A DNA stretch of 64,000 bases from Cerasicoccus sp. TK19100 (GCF_027257155.1 NZ_JAPWDU010000003.1:558001-622000), one strand, 5' to 3'; numbered from the stretch's first letter, positions 52,653 through 62,172 are shown. Program-made: numbers and translations. The notes: generated from the sequence alone by a model not told the origin.

Positions 52653-55154
52653 ATGACGCAAGGGCCTTCGCTGAACAGCATTGACGTATCCCCGGACGGG
52701 GCGCCGCTGCATTGGCGTCTGCTGCTGCCGCCTAACCTGCCGCAGTGCGCGCCCAAGGACCGCATCCCGGTGAAGCTGGAGGCGGAAACCGGCGGCGAAA
52801 TTTACCCGCCTGAGCGTTTGCCGAAGCAGCCGTATTGGCCGGAGCCGCCGCATTTACTGGCGGCGATGCTCGTCGAGAGTTGGGCCAACGGCAAGGCACC
52901 GAGCATGATGCAGCTTACGCGCGACCAGTTGAGCCAGCTGCTGCAACCGCTGACCGGCGAGCCGTCGGTCTTTTCCTTTCGCAATCCCAAAGAGCCGATG
53001 CCCTGGGTCGATGGAAAACTGCCCGACGTGCACCCGCATTTGGTAGTCGAGGCCAAGGCACCGCCCAAGAAGGACACGCCCAAGCCAATGCCGCTGGCAC
53101 CAGAGAAAAGCCGCCGCGAGATGGAGCGCGATTTGACGCCGATGGTTGTCGATGGCTCTACGAATTATTTGGCCATTACGCTGCCCTCGCGCGAAAGTAT
53201 TGTTTACGACGAAGCCCTGGAATTGCTCAAAAGCCACAGCTTCAAACTGGAGCCCAGTAACCGCAAATGGTGGCTGCGCGACCGGCACAAGACCCTGCAA
53301 TTTCTGGCCGAACACTGGGACCGTTTAAAGAATCACTACCGCGCGAAGTTCACGCCGGCTTTCCGCAAATACACGAAGAAGCTCAAGCCGCTCGAAGCAC
53401 GCATTCATCTGCGCAAAGATGGCGACGATTTCGTGGCCGACGCCGAGCTGGCCGCGCCGGGTATCGAGGCTGGGCAGATCGCGCAGGCGCTCAATAAAGG
53501 CCAGCCATACCTGGAGACGCACAAGGGCGTGTTCCTGCTTGATCATGGTAAGCTGAACACGATGCAGGAGGCGCAGCGCCGCCTGACGGGTGATGCGGAT
53601 CGCCTGCTCACGCCACGCGTCACGAAGCGCATCACGACGGTCGAGGCCGCCGCGGTGAACCAGCAACTGGAGGCGTTGGACCTCGCCATCGAAGCGCCCG
53701 AGGAGTGGAAGCGCCGCAGCGGTGCGCTCAGTGATCTTTCCGCGCTGCAACCCCCGCCTGCGCCCGAGGCATTGCTCAAAATGCTGCGGCCGTATCAGGC
53801 GCTCGGCGCAGCGTGGCTCTGGCATTTGTATAATAACGACCTGGGCGGTATCCTGGCCGACGAAATGGGCCTGGGTAAAACCGTGCAGGCGCTAACGGTG
53901 CTTTCCGCGATTCATCAGGAAACGCAGAAGCCATGCCTGGTGGTTTGCCCGGCGGGTCTGGTGGAGAACTGGCGCCGCGAAGCCAAGAAGTTCGCGCCGG
54001 ACTTAAAAGTATTTGCGCACCACCGTGCGTCGCGTTTGGAGTCGGCGGAGCACGCGCTGCAATACGGCTTGGTGGTCACGTCTTACAACACCTTGGCGCG
54101 CGATGAGGAAATTTTCCATACCGCGCCGTTTGCCGCGGTCGTGGGGGATGAAGCGCAGCACGTGAAGAACCGCCAAACGCAAAACGCGAAAGCGCTGCGC
54201 GGCGTGCTGGCCAAGCGCCGCTTCTTGCTGACGGGCACGCCCGTGGAGAATTCGCTCGATGACCTCGCGGCCTTGTTTGAGTTCGTGCTCCCGGGCTACG
54301 TGCAACCGCCGCCAGCCGGTGCTTCGCGGGAAGAGCGCGAATGGCACGGCATGCGGATTAAGGACCGCGCGGCGCAATACATTTTGCGTCGTTCCAAGCG
54401 CGAGGTCGCACCCGAGTTGCCGGAGAAAATTGAGCAAGTATTCTATTGTGAGTTCAGTGACGAACAGGAAGCTTTGTATCGCAAAGTTGAGGAGTCGGCG
54501 CGCCGCGAAGTCTTTGAGCTGGAGATGGCGAACGCCTCGGAGGGTAAGCTCCGTGTGGCCGCCTTTAAGCAACTGCTGCGCATGCGCCAAGCGTGTATCG
54601 ACCCGCGACTCGTGGAGAAAGAAGCCGCCGATGCAATCGCATCGACAAAGCTCGACGCCTTCCGCGAACTGCTAGAAGAATCGATCGACGGCGGTCACCG
54701 CATGTTGGTGTTCTCGCAGTTTACCTCGGCACTGGCGCTACTGAAAGACGAGCTAGAAGCGCAGAAAATGCCGTATCTTTACCTCGATGGCTCGACGCCG
54801 AATCGCGCCGCACTCTGTGAGCAGTTTAACGAAGACGACTCGATCCCGGTGTTCCTGATCTCGCTGAAAGCGGGTGGCACGGGCTTGAATTTAACCGGCG
54901 CAGATACCGTGGTGCATTACGACCCATGGTGGAACCCGGCCGTCGAGGCGCAGGCAACCGACCGTGCGCACCGCATTGGCCAGTCGCGCACGGTGACGAG
55001 CTATAAGCTGATCGTGAGCAACTCCGTAGAAGAGCGTGTGCTCTCCATGCAGCGCCAGAAGGCGGCGCTGCTCAAAGACCTGTTTGAGGCCAGTGAAGCG
55101 GCCAATGCCAAGATCGGCTTTGCCGATATGAAGGCACTGATGGGCGAAGAGTAG
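52653..55154 (+). CDS. SNF2-family DNA-dependent ATPase/helicase
   Basis: 833 residues. A 310-residue N-terminal part, with charged, Pro/Lys-rich segments, is followed by the Swi2/Snf2 motor: LADEMGLGKTVQAL (Walker A), DEAQHVKN (motif II), LLTGTPVENSLDDL (motif III), MLVFSQFTSALALL (motif IV), and the C-terminal GGTGLNLTGADTVVHYDPWW and ATDRAHRIGQ. Such bacterial Snf2 proteins, often RapA-unrelated, act on DNA or transcription complexes. The ATG at 52653 is in an appropriate position for a short leader. No operon partner is evident. Confidence 0.93.
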   Translation: MTQGPSLNSIDVSPDGAPLHWRLLLPPNLPQCAPKDRIPVKLEAETGGEIYPPERLPKQPYWPEPPHLLAAMLVESWANGKAPSMMQLTRDQLSQLLQPLTGEPSVFSFRNPKEPMPWVDGKLPDVHPHLVVEAKAPPKKDTPKPMPLAPEKSRREMERDLTPMVVDGSTNYLAITLPSRESIVYDEALELLKSHSFKLEPSNRKWWLRDRHKTLQFLAEHWDRLKNHYRAKFTPAFRKYTKKLKPLEARIHLRKDGDDFVADAELAAPGIEAGQIAQALNKGQPYLETHKGVFLLDHGKLNTMQEAQRRLTGDADRLLTPRVTKRITTVEAAAVNQQLEALDLAIEAPEEWKRRSGALSDLSALQPPPAPEALLKMLRPYQALGAAWLWHLYNNDLGGILADEMGLGKTVQALTVLSAIHQETQKPCLVVCPAGLVENWRREAKKFAPDLKVFAHHRASRLESAEHALQYGLVVTSYNTLARDEEIFHTAPFAAVVGDEAQHVKNRQTQNAKALRGVLAKRRFLLTGTPVENSLDDLAALFEFVLPGYVQPPPAGASREEREWHGMRIKDRAAQYILRRSKREVAPELPEKIEQVFYCEFSDEQEALYRKVEESARREVFELEMANASEGKLRVAAFKQLLRMRQACIDPRLVEKEAADAIASTKLDAFRELLEESIDGGHRMLVFSQFTSALALLKDELEAQKMPYLYLDGSTPNRAALCEQFNEDDSIPVFLISLKAGGTGLNLTGADTVVHYDPWWNPAVEAQATDRAHRIGQSRTVTSYKLIVSNSVEERVLSMQRQKAALLKDLFEASEAANAKIGFADMKALMGEE

Positions 55155-55344
55155 CTTTGTGACGCATCGGTGGAGGTGGGTCGCTCACGCAGTTTTGATA
55201 TCGGGTGAATCCGTCATGCGACTGGGTTTTATACCGCAGATGAGTAAATGCGATTGAACCCGGTCCTGTAAAATATATGTTAGCACATTACTACCGCGAT
55301 GGTTCATCCATCATTGATTCTTACACTACTGTCTGGAGGTTTCC

Positions 55345-56772
55345 ATGTTCACACGCTCTCTTTTATGCGTATCGCTCATCTGTTCTAGTGCTGCTGTTGC
55401 ACAAAATACCTACGTAGAAACTTTTGAAGACCCGTCTTTTGACGCTTCGGTTTCGAACCCGAGTTGGAACAATTACGGAGGCACTATTACTCGGCAGACG
55501 GGCACGGTAAACGGTGTCTCGGCCAGCAGCGGCACTGCGTTTGGTCTGGTGCTGGATCCGGCGAACGATGGTGGTGTCTTCAGCCGGCTTGGTGGTTCGC
55601 AAACCGACTTTATGGACGGCTTCACGGTCTCACAGGATTTCTACGTGGACATGTCAGATCCGTTGATCAATAGCGGTAATTTTGGTGACTACTCCTACGA
55701 TTTGACCACCGCGACCAACGACACTTCGGAGGCCTACCAGCGCGATTTCTTTTTCAACGTGGCCAGCAGTGGCACGGGCGAAGTATGGGTGACGACGACG
55801 AACCAAACCTTCTTCGGGCCCTCGCCGGTAGACCGCTTTGACGACCGCGCAGTCATCAATTCATCGGGCTGGTACACGATGGAATGGCAGTTCACGAGTA
55901 ATGGCTCCAATGCGGCGCTAAACTCCATCATCCGCAACAGCGCGGGCAATTCAATATGGGCCTCGCAGGAGGTTAGCCCATTCCCCATTGCCACGACGGG
56001 CGGCCACCGCTACCTCTGGAATACCTTTGAAGACACGACCAACGGCCTCGCCTTGGACAGCTCTTTCTCGGAGGGAGTGGATATCATTACGCTGACCCCT
56101 TCTACCGTCGAGATCGTCGACGGCGGGAACGAAATTGGAAATCAGCTTTTCCTTATCGACGGCGCGCAGACCTCGGATGCGGTGTCGGTCGAGAATGTGA
56201 TGGGCGGGCAAACGACCCTCAAGCTCAACCCCGGTGCTGTGGTCACATCGGACGTCACGGTTAACGCAAATGGAATTTTGGCGGGCACGGGTGGCATCAT
56301 CGGTAGTGTGGCTATCCACGTGGACGCGATTCATGCGCCGGGCAGCTCACCCGGAGTGCAGACAATCACTGGAAGCTACGACAATGACGGCTCATTGGAA
56401 ATCGAAGTGGCAGGCCCCAACGGTGCCACCGGCACTTTCGCAAACCCGGTGTCCGGCGATTATGATCAGCTTTTTATAGATGGCGATGTGGAGATCACCG
56501 GAGACATCATTGCGATGCAGTTCGGCGGTTATGATTTCAGCATCAATGACCGGCTGGCCATTGTCTTGGCAACTGGCGAAATTACCTTTACCGGAAACGC
56601 CGACCTGTCTTCGCTGACGGGGTTGGCGAATGCACAAATCATCTTGGGCACCGAGGAGTTCGACGGGCAAACCTACAATGCATTGCTTATCATTCCCGAG
56701 CCGCGTGATTACGCGCTGTTGGCTTCGCTCGGTGTGCTGGGGGTGGTGTTCGTCGCCCGTCGCCGTAAGTAA
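55345..56772 (+). CDS. PEP-CTERM protein with beta-helix-like autotransporter-type repeat
   Basis: 475 residues. Signal peptide (SLLCVSLICSSAAVAQ), an N-terminal jelly-roll-like part, then a passenger-like region (TLKLNPGAVVTSDVTVNAN, SLEIEVAGPNGATG) similar to the passenger-associated repeats often followed by PEP-CTERM. Tail is IPEPRDYALLASLG, hydrophobic, then VARRRK; note IPEPRD rather than PEPS/T. Strictly non-enzymatic by appearance, probably a surface structure. A palindrome ACTTTGCATCGCAAAGT lies 18 nt past the stop. Confidence 0.86.
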   Translation: MFTRSLLCVSLICSSAAVAQNTYVETFEDPSFDASVSNPSWNNYGGTITRQTGTVNGVSASSGTAFGLVLDPANDGGVFSRLGGSQTDFMDGFTVSQDFYVDMSDPLINSGNFGDYSYDLTTATNDTSEAYQRDFFFNVASSGTGEVWVTTTNQTFFGPSPVDRFDDRAVINSSGWYTMEWQFTSNGSNAALNSIIRNSAGNSIWASQEVSPFPIATTGGHRYLWNTFEDTTNGLALDSSFSEGVDIITLTPSTVEIVDGGNEIGNQLFLIDGAQTSDAVSVENVMGGQTTLKLNPGAVVTSDVTVNANGILAGTGGIIGSVAIHVDAIHAPGSSPGVQTITGSYDNDGSLEIEVAGPNGATGTFANPVSGDYDQLFIDGDVEITGDIIAMQFGGYDFSINDRLAIVLATGEITFTGNADLSSLTGLANAQIILGTEEFDGQTYNALLIIPEPRDYALLASLGVLGVVFVARRRK

Positions 56773-56790
56773 GTCGCGGCTGGCGGCGAT

Positions 56791-56807
56791 ACTTTGCATC
56801 GCAAAGT
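56791..56807. repeat. Recurring 17-nt palindrome ACTTTGCATCGCAAAGT
   Basis: Identical to 24409-24425 inside mutL. Close relatives lie within coding regions at 41867-41883, 42192-42209, 50487-50503, 50682-50698 and 54472-54488. The usual form is CTTTG, 5-7 nt, CAAAG. Confidence 0.6.
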
Positions 56808-56909
56808 TAGCATGCCATGATTTAGCAGTATTGCACTGTCGACTTGCTTGAGGGCGTTATTCGTTCCAAAGCGTGGTAACGACAGAGCGTTGCGCTCCGG
56901 TGCGCAATG

Positions 56910-58373
56910 TTAGAGCAGCGGGCTGGCGAGGCGGACGATGTTTTCCAGAATGCGCTCCTGCTTCGGGCGCTGCGCCCAATCTGAGGCCTGGAGCTCTTCG
57001 CTTTGCAGGATGTATTGCCGCTGCTGGTAGCACAGGTGATCGCAGAAGGCGTGGTTGTAAACGAAGAGTGTGACCTCGTGGTTTAGCCACACGCTGCGCA
57101 TGTCGAAGTTAACCGAGCCAACGAGGCAGAATTCTTTATCGACGCTAATGGTCTTGGCGTGCAGCAGGCCAGCGTTGAAGCGCATGATGCGCACGCCCGC
57201 CTTCAGCAAGCTGTCGTAGTGCGAACGCGAAGCGTAGCGCACGAGCCAGGAATCATTATGCGCCGGCAGGATAATCGTTACCTCCACGCCGCGCGCCGCC
57301 GCTGTTCGCAGCGCGGTGTGCAGCGCATCATCGGGCACGAAGTAGGGCGTGGTAATGATCAGCTCTTCGCGCGCGCTGTATATTGTGGTGAGCAGCAGTT
57401 GGTAAATGGCGTCGGGGTAGAAGCCCGGCCCGGACGGCACCACCTGCACCATCGCGTTGCCCTTGGCCTCTTGGCGGACCACGCCGGTGTCCTCGTTGAG
57501 GTCGATTTGCCGGCCTTCGGTTTCCACATCCCAGTCAGCGAGAAAAGTTGTAGCCAGCACCTCGACGGCGGGTCCTTGCACGCGGACCATGAGGTCCACC
57601 CATTGGCCGACGCCAGCGTCCTGCTTGAAGTAGCGCGCATCGACGAGGTTGAGGCTGCCAGTGTAGGCGGTGTGGCCATCGATGAGGACGATCTTGCGGT
57701 GCAGGCGCAAATCCTGACGGCGGAAGATTGCGCGGAAAATTCCCGCCGGAAGCGCCTCGACAATTTCCACACCGGCCTTGCGTGCGCGTTTGCAGTTGGC
57801 GGACTTCAGGAAGTCTTTGCTGCCAACAGAGTCCAGTAGGACGCGGGTAATAACGCCGCGGCGACGCGCCTTGATGACGGCCTCCAGCACTTCGTCGGCC
57901 ACGCCGCCGTTGTGCCAGATGTAGAACTCCATGTAGAGTGTTTCTTCGGTGCGGTTGATGTCTTCAATGATTGCACGCAGCACGCCTTCGCAGTCATCGA
58001 GCAGCTCCAGCGAATTGCCGGGCAGGGTGGGCGTGCCCTCGGAGCGGGCAGCCAGGCGGTCCAGATATTTCGCGGCGTCCGGCGCGTTGGTCCAGTCGAC
58101 CTGATAGCCTTCGGACAGTGATTGAATCCACTGTTTGTAAGGATCGATCAGTTGGCGGATGCGGCGTTCGCGCCGTTTGCCGAGCCGCATTTCGCCCAAG
58201 AGCAAATATACGCCTACGCCGACATAGGGGAGGAGCAGCATAACGCTGACCCATGCCAGCGTAGCACCGATGTTGCGCCGCTTCATGATGATGCGAAAGC
58301 TAAACGTCAGCGAGAGCAGCCAATGAAATAAAATTGGCGAGAACAACCAGAAGCCTTCGGAATCTTGTGACAC
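56910..58373 (-). CDS. cls: Cardiolipin synthase (phospholipase D family)
   Basis: 487 residues. Two N-terminal membrane segments (LFHWLLSLTFSFRII, ATLAWVSVMLLLPYVGVGVY) are followed by two HKD motifs: HRKIVLIDGHTAYTGSLNL and HAKTISVDKEFCLVGSVNF. This is the ClsA architecture, which joins two phosphatidylglycerols into cardiolipin at the inner membrane. Length equals E. coli ClsA (486). Confidence 0.94.
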   Translation of the reverse strand: MSQDSEGFWLFSPILFHWLLSLTFSFRIIMKRRNIGATLAWVSVMLLLPYVGVGVYLLLGEMRLGKRRERRIRQLIDPYKQWIQSLSEGYQVDWTNAPDAAKYLDRLAARSEGTPTLPGNSLELLDDCEGVLRAIIEDINRTEETLYMEFYIWHNGGVADEVLEAVIKARRRGVITRVLLDSVGSKDFLKSANCKRARKAGVEIVEALPAGIFRAIFRRQDLRLHRKIVLIDGHTAYTGSLNLVDARYFKQDAGVGQWVDLMVRVQGPAVEVLATTFLADWDVETEGRQIDLNEDTGVVRQEAKGNAMVQVVPSGPGFYPDAIYQLLLTTIYSAREELIITTPYFVPDDALHTALRTAAARGVEVTIILPAHNDSWLVRYASRSHYDSLLKAGVRIMRFNAGLLHAKTISVDKEFCLVGSVNFDMRSVWLNHEVTLFVYNHAFCDHLCYQQRQYILQSEELQASDWAQRPKQERILENIVRLASPLL

Positions 58374-58439
58374 GCATTCAGTTAAAGCTCAACGTGATGT
58401 GATGGGAAGGCAAATCCTTGGGCTACCTTTGGGCTGGAG

Positions 58440-58637
58440 CTATGAGAGCTCGCGTTTGAATGTCGCTATTACCCACCTGGTGCTGCCGTAGGCTTCGTTG
58501 GTGTCAAAGACAGAGACGGCTTCCCAGCCCTCTTGCCCAGGGGCATTCATCTTTTGCTCCATGTCTTGCATGTCGACCTTGCCACCGAGAATGCCTTTTC
58601 CGTCAAACTTGATCACCTTGTATTCGAAGCGTTTCAT
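58440..58637 (-). CDS. DUF4177 domain protein
   Basis: 65 residues, MKRFEYKVIKFD to FKRELS. The pattern (YKV, then LNAxGxxGWEAVSV...) matches DUF4177, small proteins of unknown function. No signal peptide. The start has TATAGGAGGA upstream, a strong ribosome-binding site. Confidence 0.88.
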   Translation of the reverse strand: MKRFEYKVIKFDGKGILGGKVDMQDMEQKMNAPGQEGWEAVSVFDTNEAYGSTRWVIATFKRELS

Positions 58638-58715
58638 GAGCGCATTTTATTTTTTATAGGAGGATTTGGGAATTACAATTTTTGCCCCCATTTAGACTCA
58701 GTAGGATTCCATAAA

Positions 58716-58744
58716 AAAGCCCCGGCATTGCTGCGCGGGGCTTT
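58716..58744 (-). terminator. Terminator of the TonB receptor gene
   Basis: 9-bp stem AAAGCCCCG/CGGGGCTTT with an 11-nt loop; on the minus strand followed by TTTTAT. It lies 20 nt past the receptor's stop codon. Confidence 0.85.
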
Positions 58745-58764
58745 GGTGAAAACGGAGTCGCCTT

Positions 58765-60942
58765 TTAGAAGTTATACCGGGCACCTGCGTAGTAGGTGCG
58801 GCCGTCCAGGGGCTCGATGCCGCCCGTGCCACCGCGCACGCGGGAGTAGTATTTCTTGTCGAAAAGGTTGTTGATGCCGGCGAGGATGGTGAAGTCCTCA
58901 ATGGGCGTGAACTCGATGCTGAAATCCCAAACCTGGTAGGAGGGGATGGTCTGCGGGTTTGAGTTGGAGGCAACGGGCGTAGCGCTGCCGGAATTGGTGT
59001 TGGCGTCGTTCCAGTATTGGCTGCCGACGAACTGCGAGGTCAGGCCAATGCGCAGGTAATCGCGGTAGTCGAAGACACCACCGGTCTTGATCAGGTAGGT
59101 CGGTGCATAGCTGGGCTTGTTGCCGTTGAACTGGCCGCCGGTGAACTCTGCCTGCAGCAGTTGGGCGTTGGCAAAGAGCGAGAGCGCGCCGACTTCTTCG
59201 GAGAGCTTGGTGCCGTTTTGTGCATCGAGGAAGGCAAACAAGTCGGCATCCACTGCGGCTTCGATGCCGTAGTAGAGCGCGTCGCCCGCGTTGTTGACGA
59301 TGGTGTTGTTTGCGCCGACGTTGACGGTTTCGACGATGTTGGTGTTGTAGTCGACGAAGAGGCTGCCGTCGTAGCTGAACCACGAGCTGTAGCTGCCGCG
59401 GCTGCCGAGCTCACCCTGGTAATTGTAGGCTACTTCGTTAGTTGCCGTATTGACTCGTTTACTGGTGGGGTTGCCGATATCGCCATAGGTTTTGGGCGTG
59501 TAAGAGGTGGCGAAGCTGGTGTAGAGCTGCTTGGTGTCGTCGAGCTCGTAGGTGAGGCCGAGCGCACCCAGGGGCACGACCGAGGTGACGGTTTCGTCGA
59601 AAAGTGCACGCGTGATGGTGGGGTCAAAGTTGTATTCCTCCTTCGCGCTGATGGTCGGGATGTCCAGGCGGAAGGCGGGGATGACGGCCAGGTCACCAAA
59701 ACGGAAGATGTTTTCCACGAAGGCAGCGCCGTAAACCGTGGAGTTTGCCACATCGAAGACCGGTGTGCCTGTAGTGCCGGTGGCGAAACCGGTTTCGCGG
59801 GTGCGCGGCGCATCGGAGTAGTAGAAGGTGATGCCGGTGGCGAGGGTGTTGTCGCCGTCGGTGAAGTCCGTCTCGTAGTCCTTGCGGATGCGCGCATCGA
59901 GGCCGTAGAAGTTAAACTGGCGGTCGTCGATGTTGGTTGCAGTCGCTGCTATTGTGGAGCCTCCTTTGGCGCGGCGGGACAGGCGATCCTGGAAGCCGCC
60001 CCAGGTCTTCACTTCGATCAAGCCGTCTTCGATATCGCGAGTATAATAGATGGCCGGATAGTAGCGCTCGATCCAGACACGGTCGATCGGGCGGGTGGTG
60101 GTCTGCGGGTTGGCGTCCCACTCAGTGGGCGTCAAGCGGCCGGCTTCACCATTGCTGGAGCTGTAGGCGTCGAAGTCGAACTGGATGCGCTGGGCCTCGT
60201 CGATTTGATAGGCGACGGTTGCGCCACCGGTCAGCACGGCGTAGTCGGCATTGGCGCGGGCACCGTCGGCACCGGTCGCCTGGAAATCGGCTGCGTAGCC
60301 AAAGCGATCCTGCGTGCCGCTGGCCTCAAGGTAGGTCGAGTAGAAGCCGTAGCTGCCGCCAAAGGCTTGAATGCTGCCGCCGAACTCGGTGTCGGTGCGG
60401 GGTCCGGCGCTGACGTAGTTGATAACCGGGCCGGGCTGCGGGCCGTAAAGCAGCGAACCGCCGCCACGGATGATTTCCACGCGGGCGATGGACTCAATCG
60501 GCGGGACGTAGTATATGGTCGGGTAGCCGAACCAGTCGCTGTTTAGCGGGATGCCGTCCTTCATCGTCAGGATGGATGACGACTCGTGCGGGTCGCCAAT
60601 GCCACGGTAACTGATGTTGGCATGGGACGGCGTGGCCTGCTCGGACACGGTGATGCCCGGCGTGGTGATGAAGACCTGAGCGTAGTTGTTGTCGACGATC
60701 TCGGGAAGCTCTTCTAGGGCGACGTTGGTCGTCTTTTTCGCACCGATGATCTTCGTGCCCTGAACCTCAGGCAGGTAAAGCATCGCGTCGGGGATCACCG
60801 GTGAGTACATGTGGACCGGCTCCAGTTCTTGCACGGCCTCATCTGGTGCGACTTTTTCTTGCGCAGTGAGCATTGCGGGAGTGGCGGCCAACAGCAAAAG
60901 CGACGGCTTGCCGACTCGGGAGAGAGCGGATTTCAACAGCAT
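58765..60942 (-). CDS. TonB-dependent outer membrane receptor
   Basis: 725 residues. A signal peptide (LLLLAATPAMLTAQ) is followed by a plug domain (VALEELPEIVDNNYAQVFIT, VEIIRGGGSLLYGPQPGPVI) and a 22-strand barrel ending in the typical aromatic C-terminus RTYYAGARYNF. Similar in arrangement to FecA/siderophore-type receptors (RGIGDPHESSSILTMKDGIP). The substrate is probably an iron chelate; no TonB, ExbB or ExbD genes are adjacent. No N-terminal signalling domain of the FecA kind is seen. Confidence 0.93.
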   Translation of the reverse strand: MLLKSALSRVGKPSLLLLAATPAMLTAQEKVAPDEAVQELEPVHMYSPVIPDAMLYLPEVQGTKIIGAKKTTNVALEELPEIVDNNYAQVFITTPGITVSEQATPSHANISYRGIGDPHESSSILTMKDGIPLNSDWFGYPTIYYVPPIESIARVEIIRGGGSLLYGPQPGPVINYVSAGPRTDTEFGGSIQAFGGSYGFYSTYLEASGTQDRFGYAADFQATGADGARANADYAVLTGGATVAYQIDEAQRIQFDFDAYSSSNGEAGRLTPTEWDANPQTTTRPIDRVWIERYYPAIYYTRDIEDGLIEVKTWGGFQDRLSRRAKGGSTIAATATNIDDRQFNFYGLDARIRKDYETDFTDGDNTLATGITFYYSDAPRTRETGFATGTTGTPVFDVANSTVYGAAFVENIFRFGDLAVIPAFRLDIPTISAKEEYNFDPTITRALFDETVTSVVPLGALGLTYELDDTKQLYTSFATSYTPKTYGDIGNPTSKRVNTATNEVAYNYQGELGSRGSYSSWFSYDGSLFVDYNTNIVETVNVGANNTIVNNAGDALYYGIEAAVDADLFAFLDAQNGTKLSEEVGALSLFANAQLLQAEFTGGQFNGNKPSYAPTYLIKTGGVFDYRDYLRIGLTSQFVGSQYWNDANTNSGSATPVASNSNPQTIPSYQVWDFSIEFTPIEDFTILAGINNLFDKKYYSRVRGGTGGIEPLDGRTYYAGARYNF

Positions 60943-60986
60943 TGTCAGTATTTCTGGTCTAGGGTTTTTGACGGGAGGGGATATTT

Positions 60987-60997
60987 AGACTCAGTCT
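60987..60997. promoter_or_regulatory. Candidate operator AGACTCAGTCT before the TonB receptor
   Basis: Perfect 5-1-5 palindrome 45 nt upstream of the start codon, in an otherwise ordinary leader. The 13-nt ATTTAGACTCAGT containing half of it recurs at 58690-58702, beyond the gene's end. It does not fit a Fur box. Weak evidence. Confidence 0.25.
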
Positions 60998-61155
60998 TAT
61001 CACCTTCTCGAAGCGAACTACCCCACGCAAAAAGCCAGATGCGTCAACTAATTAAATGGGCTAATGTTGAGCAATCCTTGCAGCACTATCTTTCATCTCG
61101 ATTCGAGAAGCCCTATATTGATAGGGTTACAGGGTATAAGCCGCAGCTGGCTTCG

Positions 61156-62172
61156 TCAGGTCCCGTGTAGCTCGCGGCTCACCGGACCATCGTAAGCGAT
61201 TGAGGCTTTATAGGGCTCATGCCGACCGTTTTTTGCGGGCTCTGCGGTCTTGGCCAGCAGGGCGTCGATGGCCTCTTGGCTCATCGGCTGGAAGGATTGG
61301 GCGGCGGCCACATTTTGGTCGACCATGTCGTTGGTCGTCATGCCGCAGACGATGGTGCTTACCGGCTGCGACCACGCGAAATTCAGGCAATCCTGATAAG
61401 TAACGGCACCGGAGCGGAGCAGATTGCCGCCACCGCCGCCCATGGTTTTCATGGCGATCACGCCTGCCCCGCGGTCGACGATGTAAGGCACGGTGCCCTT
61501 GATGAAGCTATGATAGTGGGGGTCGAAGGGGTTGACCGGCATTTGCACGGCGTCCCACTCATAGCCGGCGACCATCATGTTGCTCAGCACTTCGGGATAC
61601 TTGTGGCCCGTGAACCCGATGAAGCGGACCTTGCCGTCTTGCTTGGCCTGATCGGCGGCGGCAATCGCGCCATCGTCACCAAAGATCCAGTCAATGTCCT
61701 GCTGATAGCCGATTTCGTGAAATTGCCACAGGTCGATGTGGTCGGTTTTTAGCCGCTTGAGCGAGGTCTCCAGCTGCTCCATGGCCTCGGCTTTGGTTTT
61801 GCGGCCGTGGTGCTTGGTCATCAGGAAAACTTTCTCGCGGTAGCCGTCTTGAAGCATCTGGCCCATGCGCTCCTCGGAGCGACCGCCGTGATAACACCAC
61901 GCGTTGTCCAGGAAAGTGACGCCTTTATCGATGGCGCGGCGGCCCAGCTTGATCGCGGTACGCTCGTTTTTTATTTGGCCAAAATGATGCCCGCCCAGGC
62001 CGAGCATCGCCACATCGACGCCGGTCTTGCCCAAGGGCCTTAGCGGCACGCCGCCATCGTTGGTGGGTGAATTCTCGGCGGCGGTTACCCACTGCGGTGC
62101 CATGGCACTGGCGGCGAGGGCGAGGGTCGATTGTTGGATGAAACGGCGGCGGGTCGTATGCTGGGAGCTCAT
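61156..62172 (-). CDS. Tat-exported aldo/keto reductase
   Basis: 338 residues. Twin-arginine signal (TTRRRFIQQSTLALAASA) suggests export folded to the periplasm, which is unusual for aldo/keto reductases. The fold features are there: GTGLFDNAWCY-like VTFLDNAWCYHGGRSEE (the catalytic-Tyr region), FLMTKHHGRKTKAEAM, and HIDLWQFHEIGY. Substrate unknown. No operon partners. Confidence 0.9.
   Translation of the reverse strand: MSSQHTTRRRFIQQSTLALAASAMAPQWVTAAENSPTNDGGVPLRPLGKTGVDVAMLGLGGHHFGQIKNERTAIKLGRRAIDKGVTFLDNAWCYHGGRSEERMGQMLQDGYREKVFLMTKHHGRKTKAEAMEQLETSLKRLKTDHIDLWQFHEIGYQQDIDWIFGDDGAIAAADQAKQDGKVRFIGFTGHKYPEVLSNMMVAGYEWDAVQMPVNPFDPHYHSFIKGTVPYIVDRGAGVIAMKTMGGGGGNLLRSGAVTYQDCLNFAWSQPVSTIVCGMTTNDMVDQNVAAAQSFQPMSQEAIDALLAKTAEPAKNGRHEPYKASIAYDGPVSRELHGT

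Noticed and set aside
60943-61155. Fur box or cobalamin riboswitch before the TonB receptor
   Set aside because: The leader of about 210 nt shows no GATAAT triplets and no B12-box (GCCACTG) sequence.
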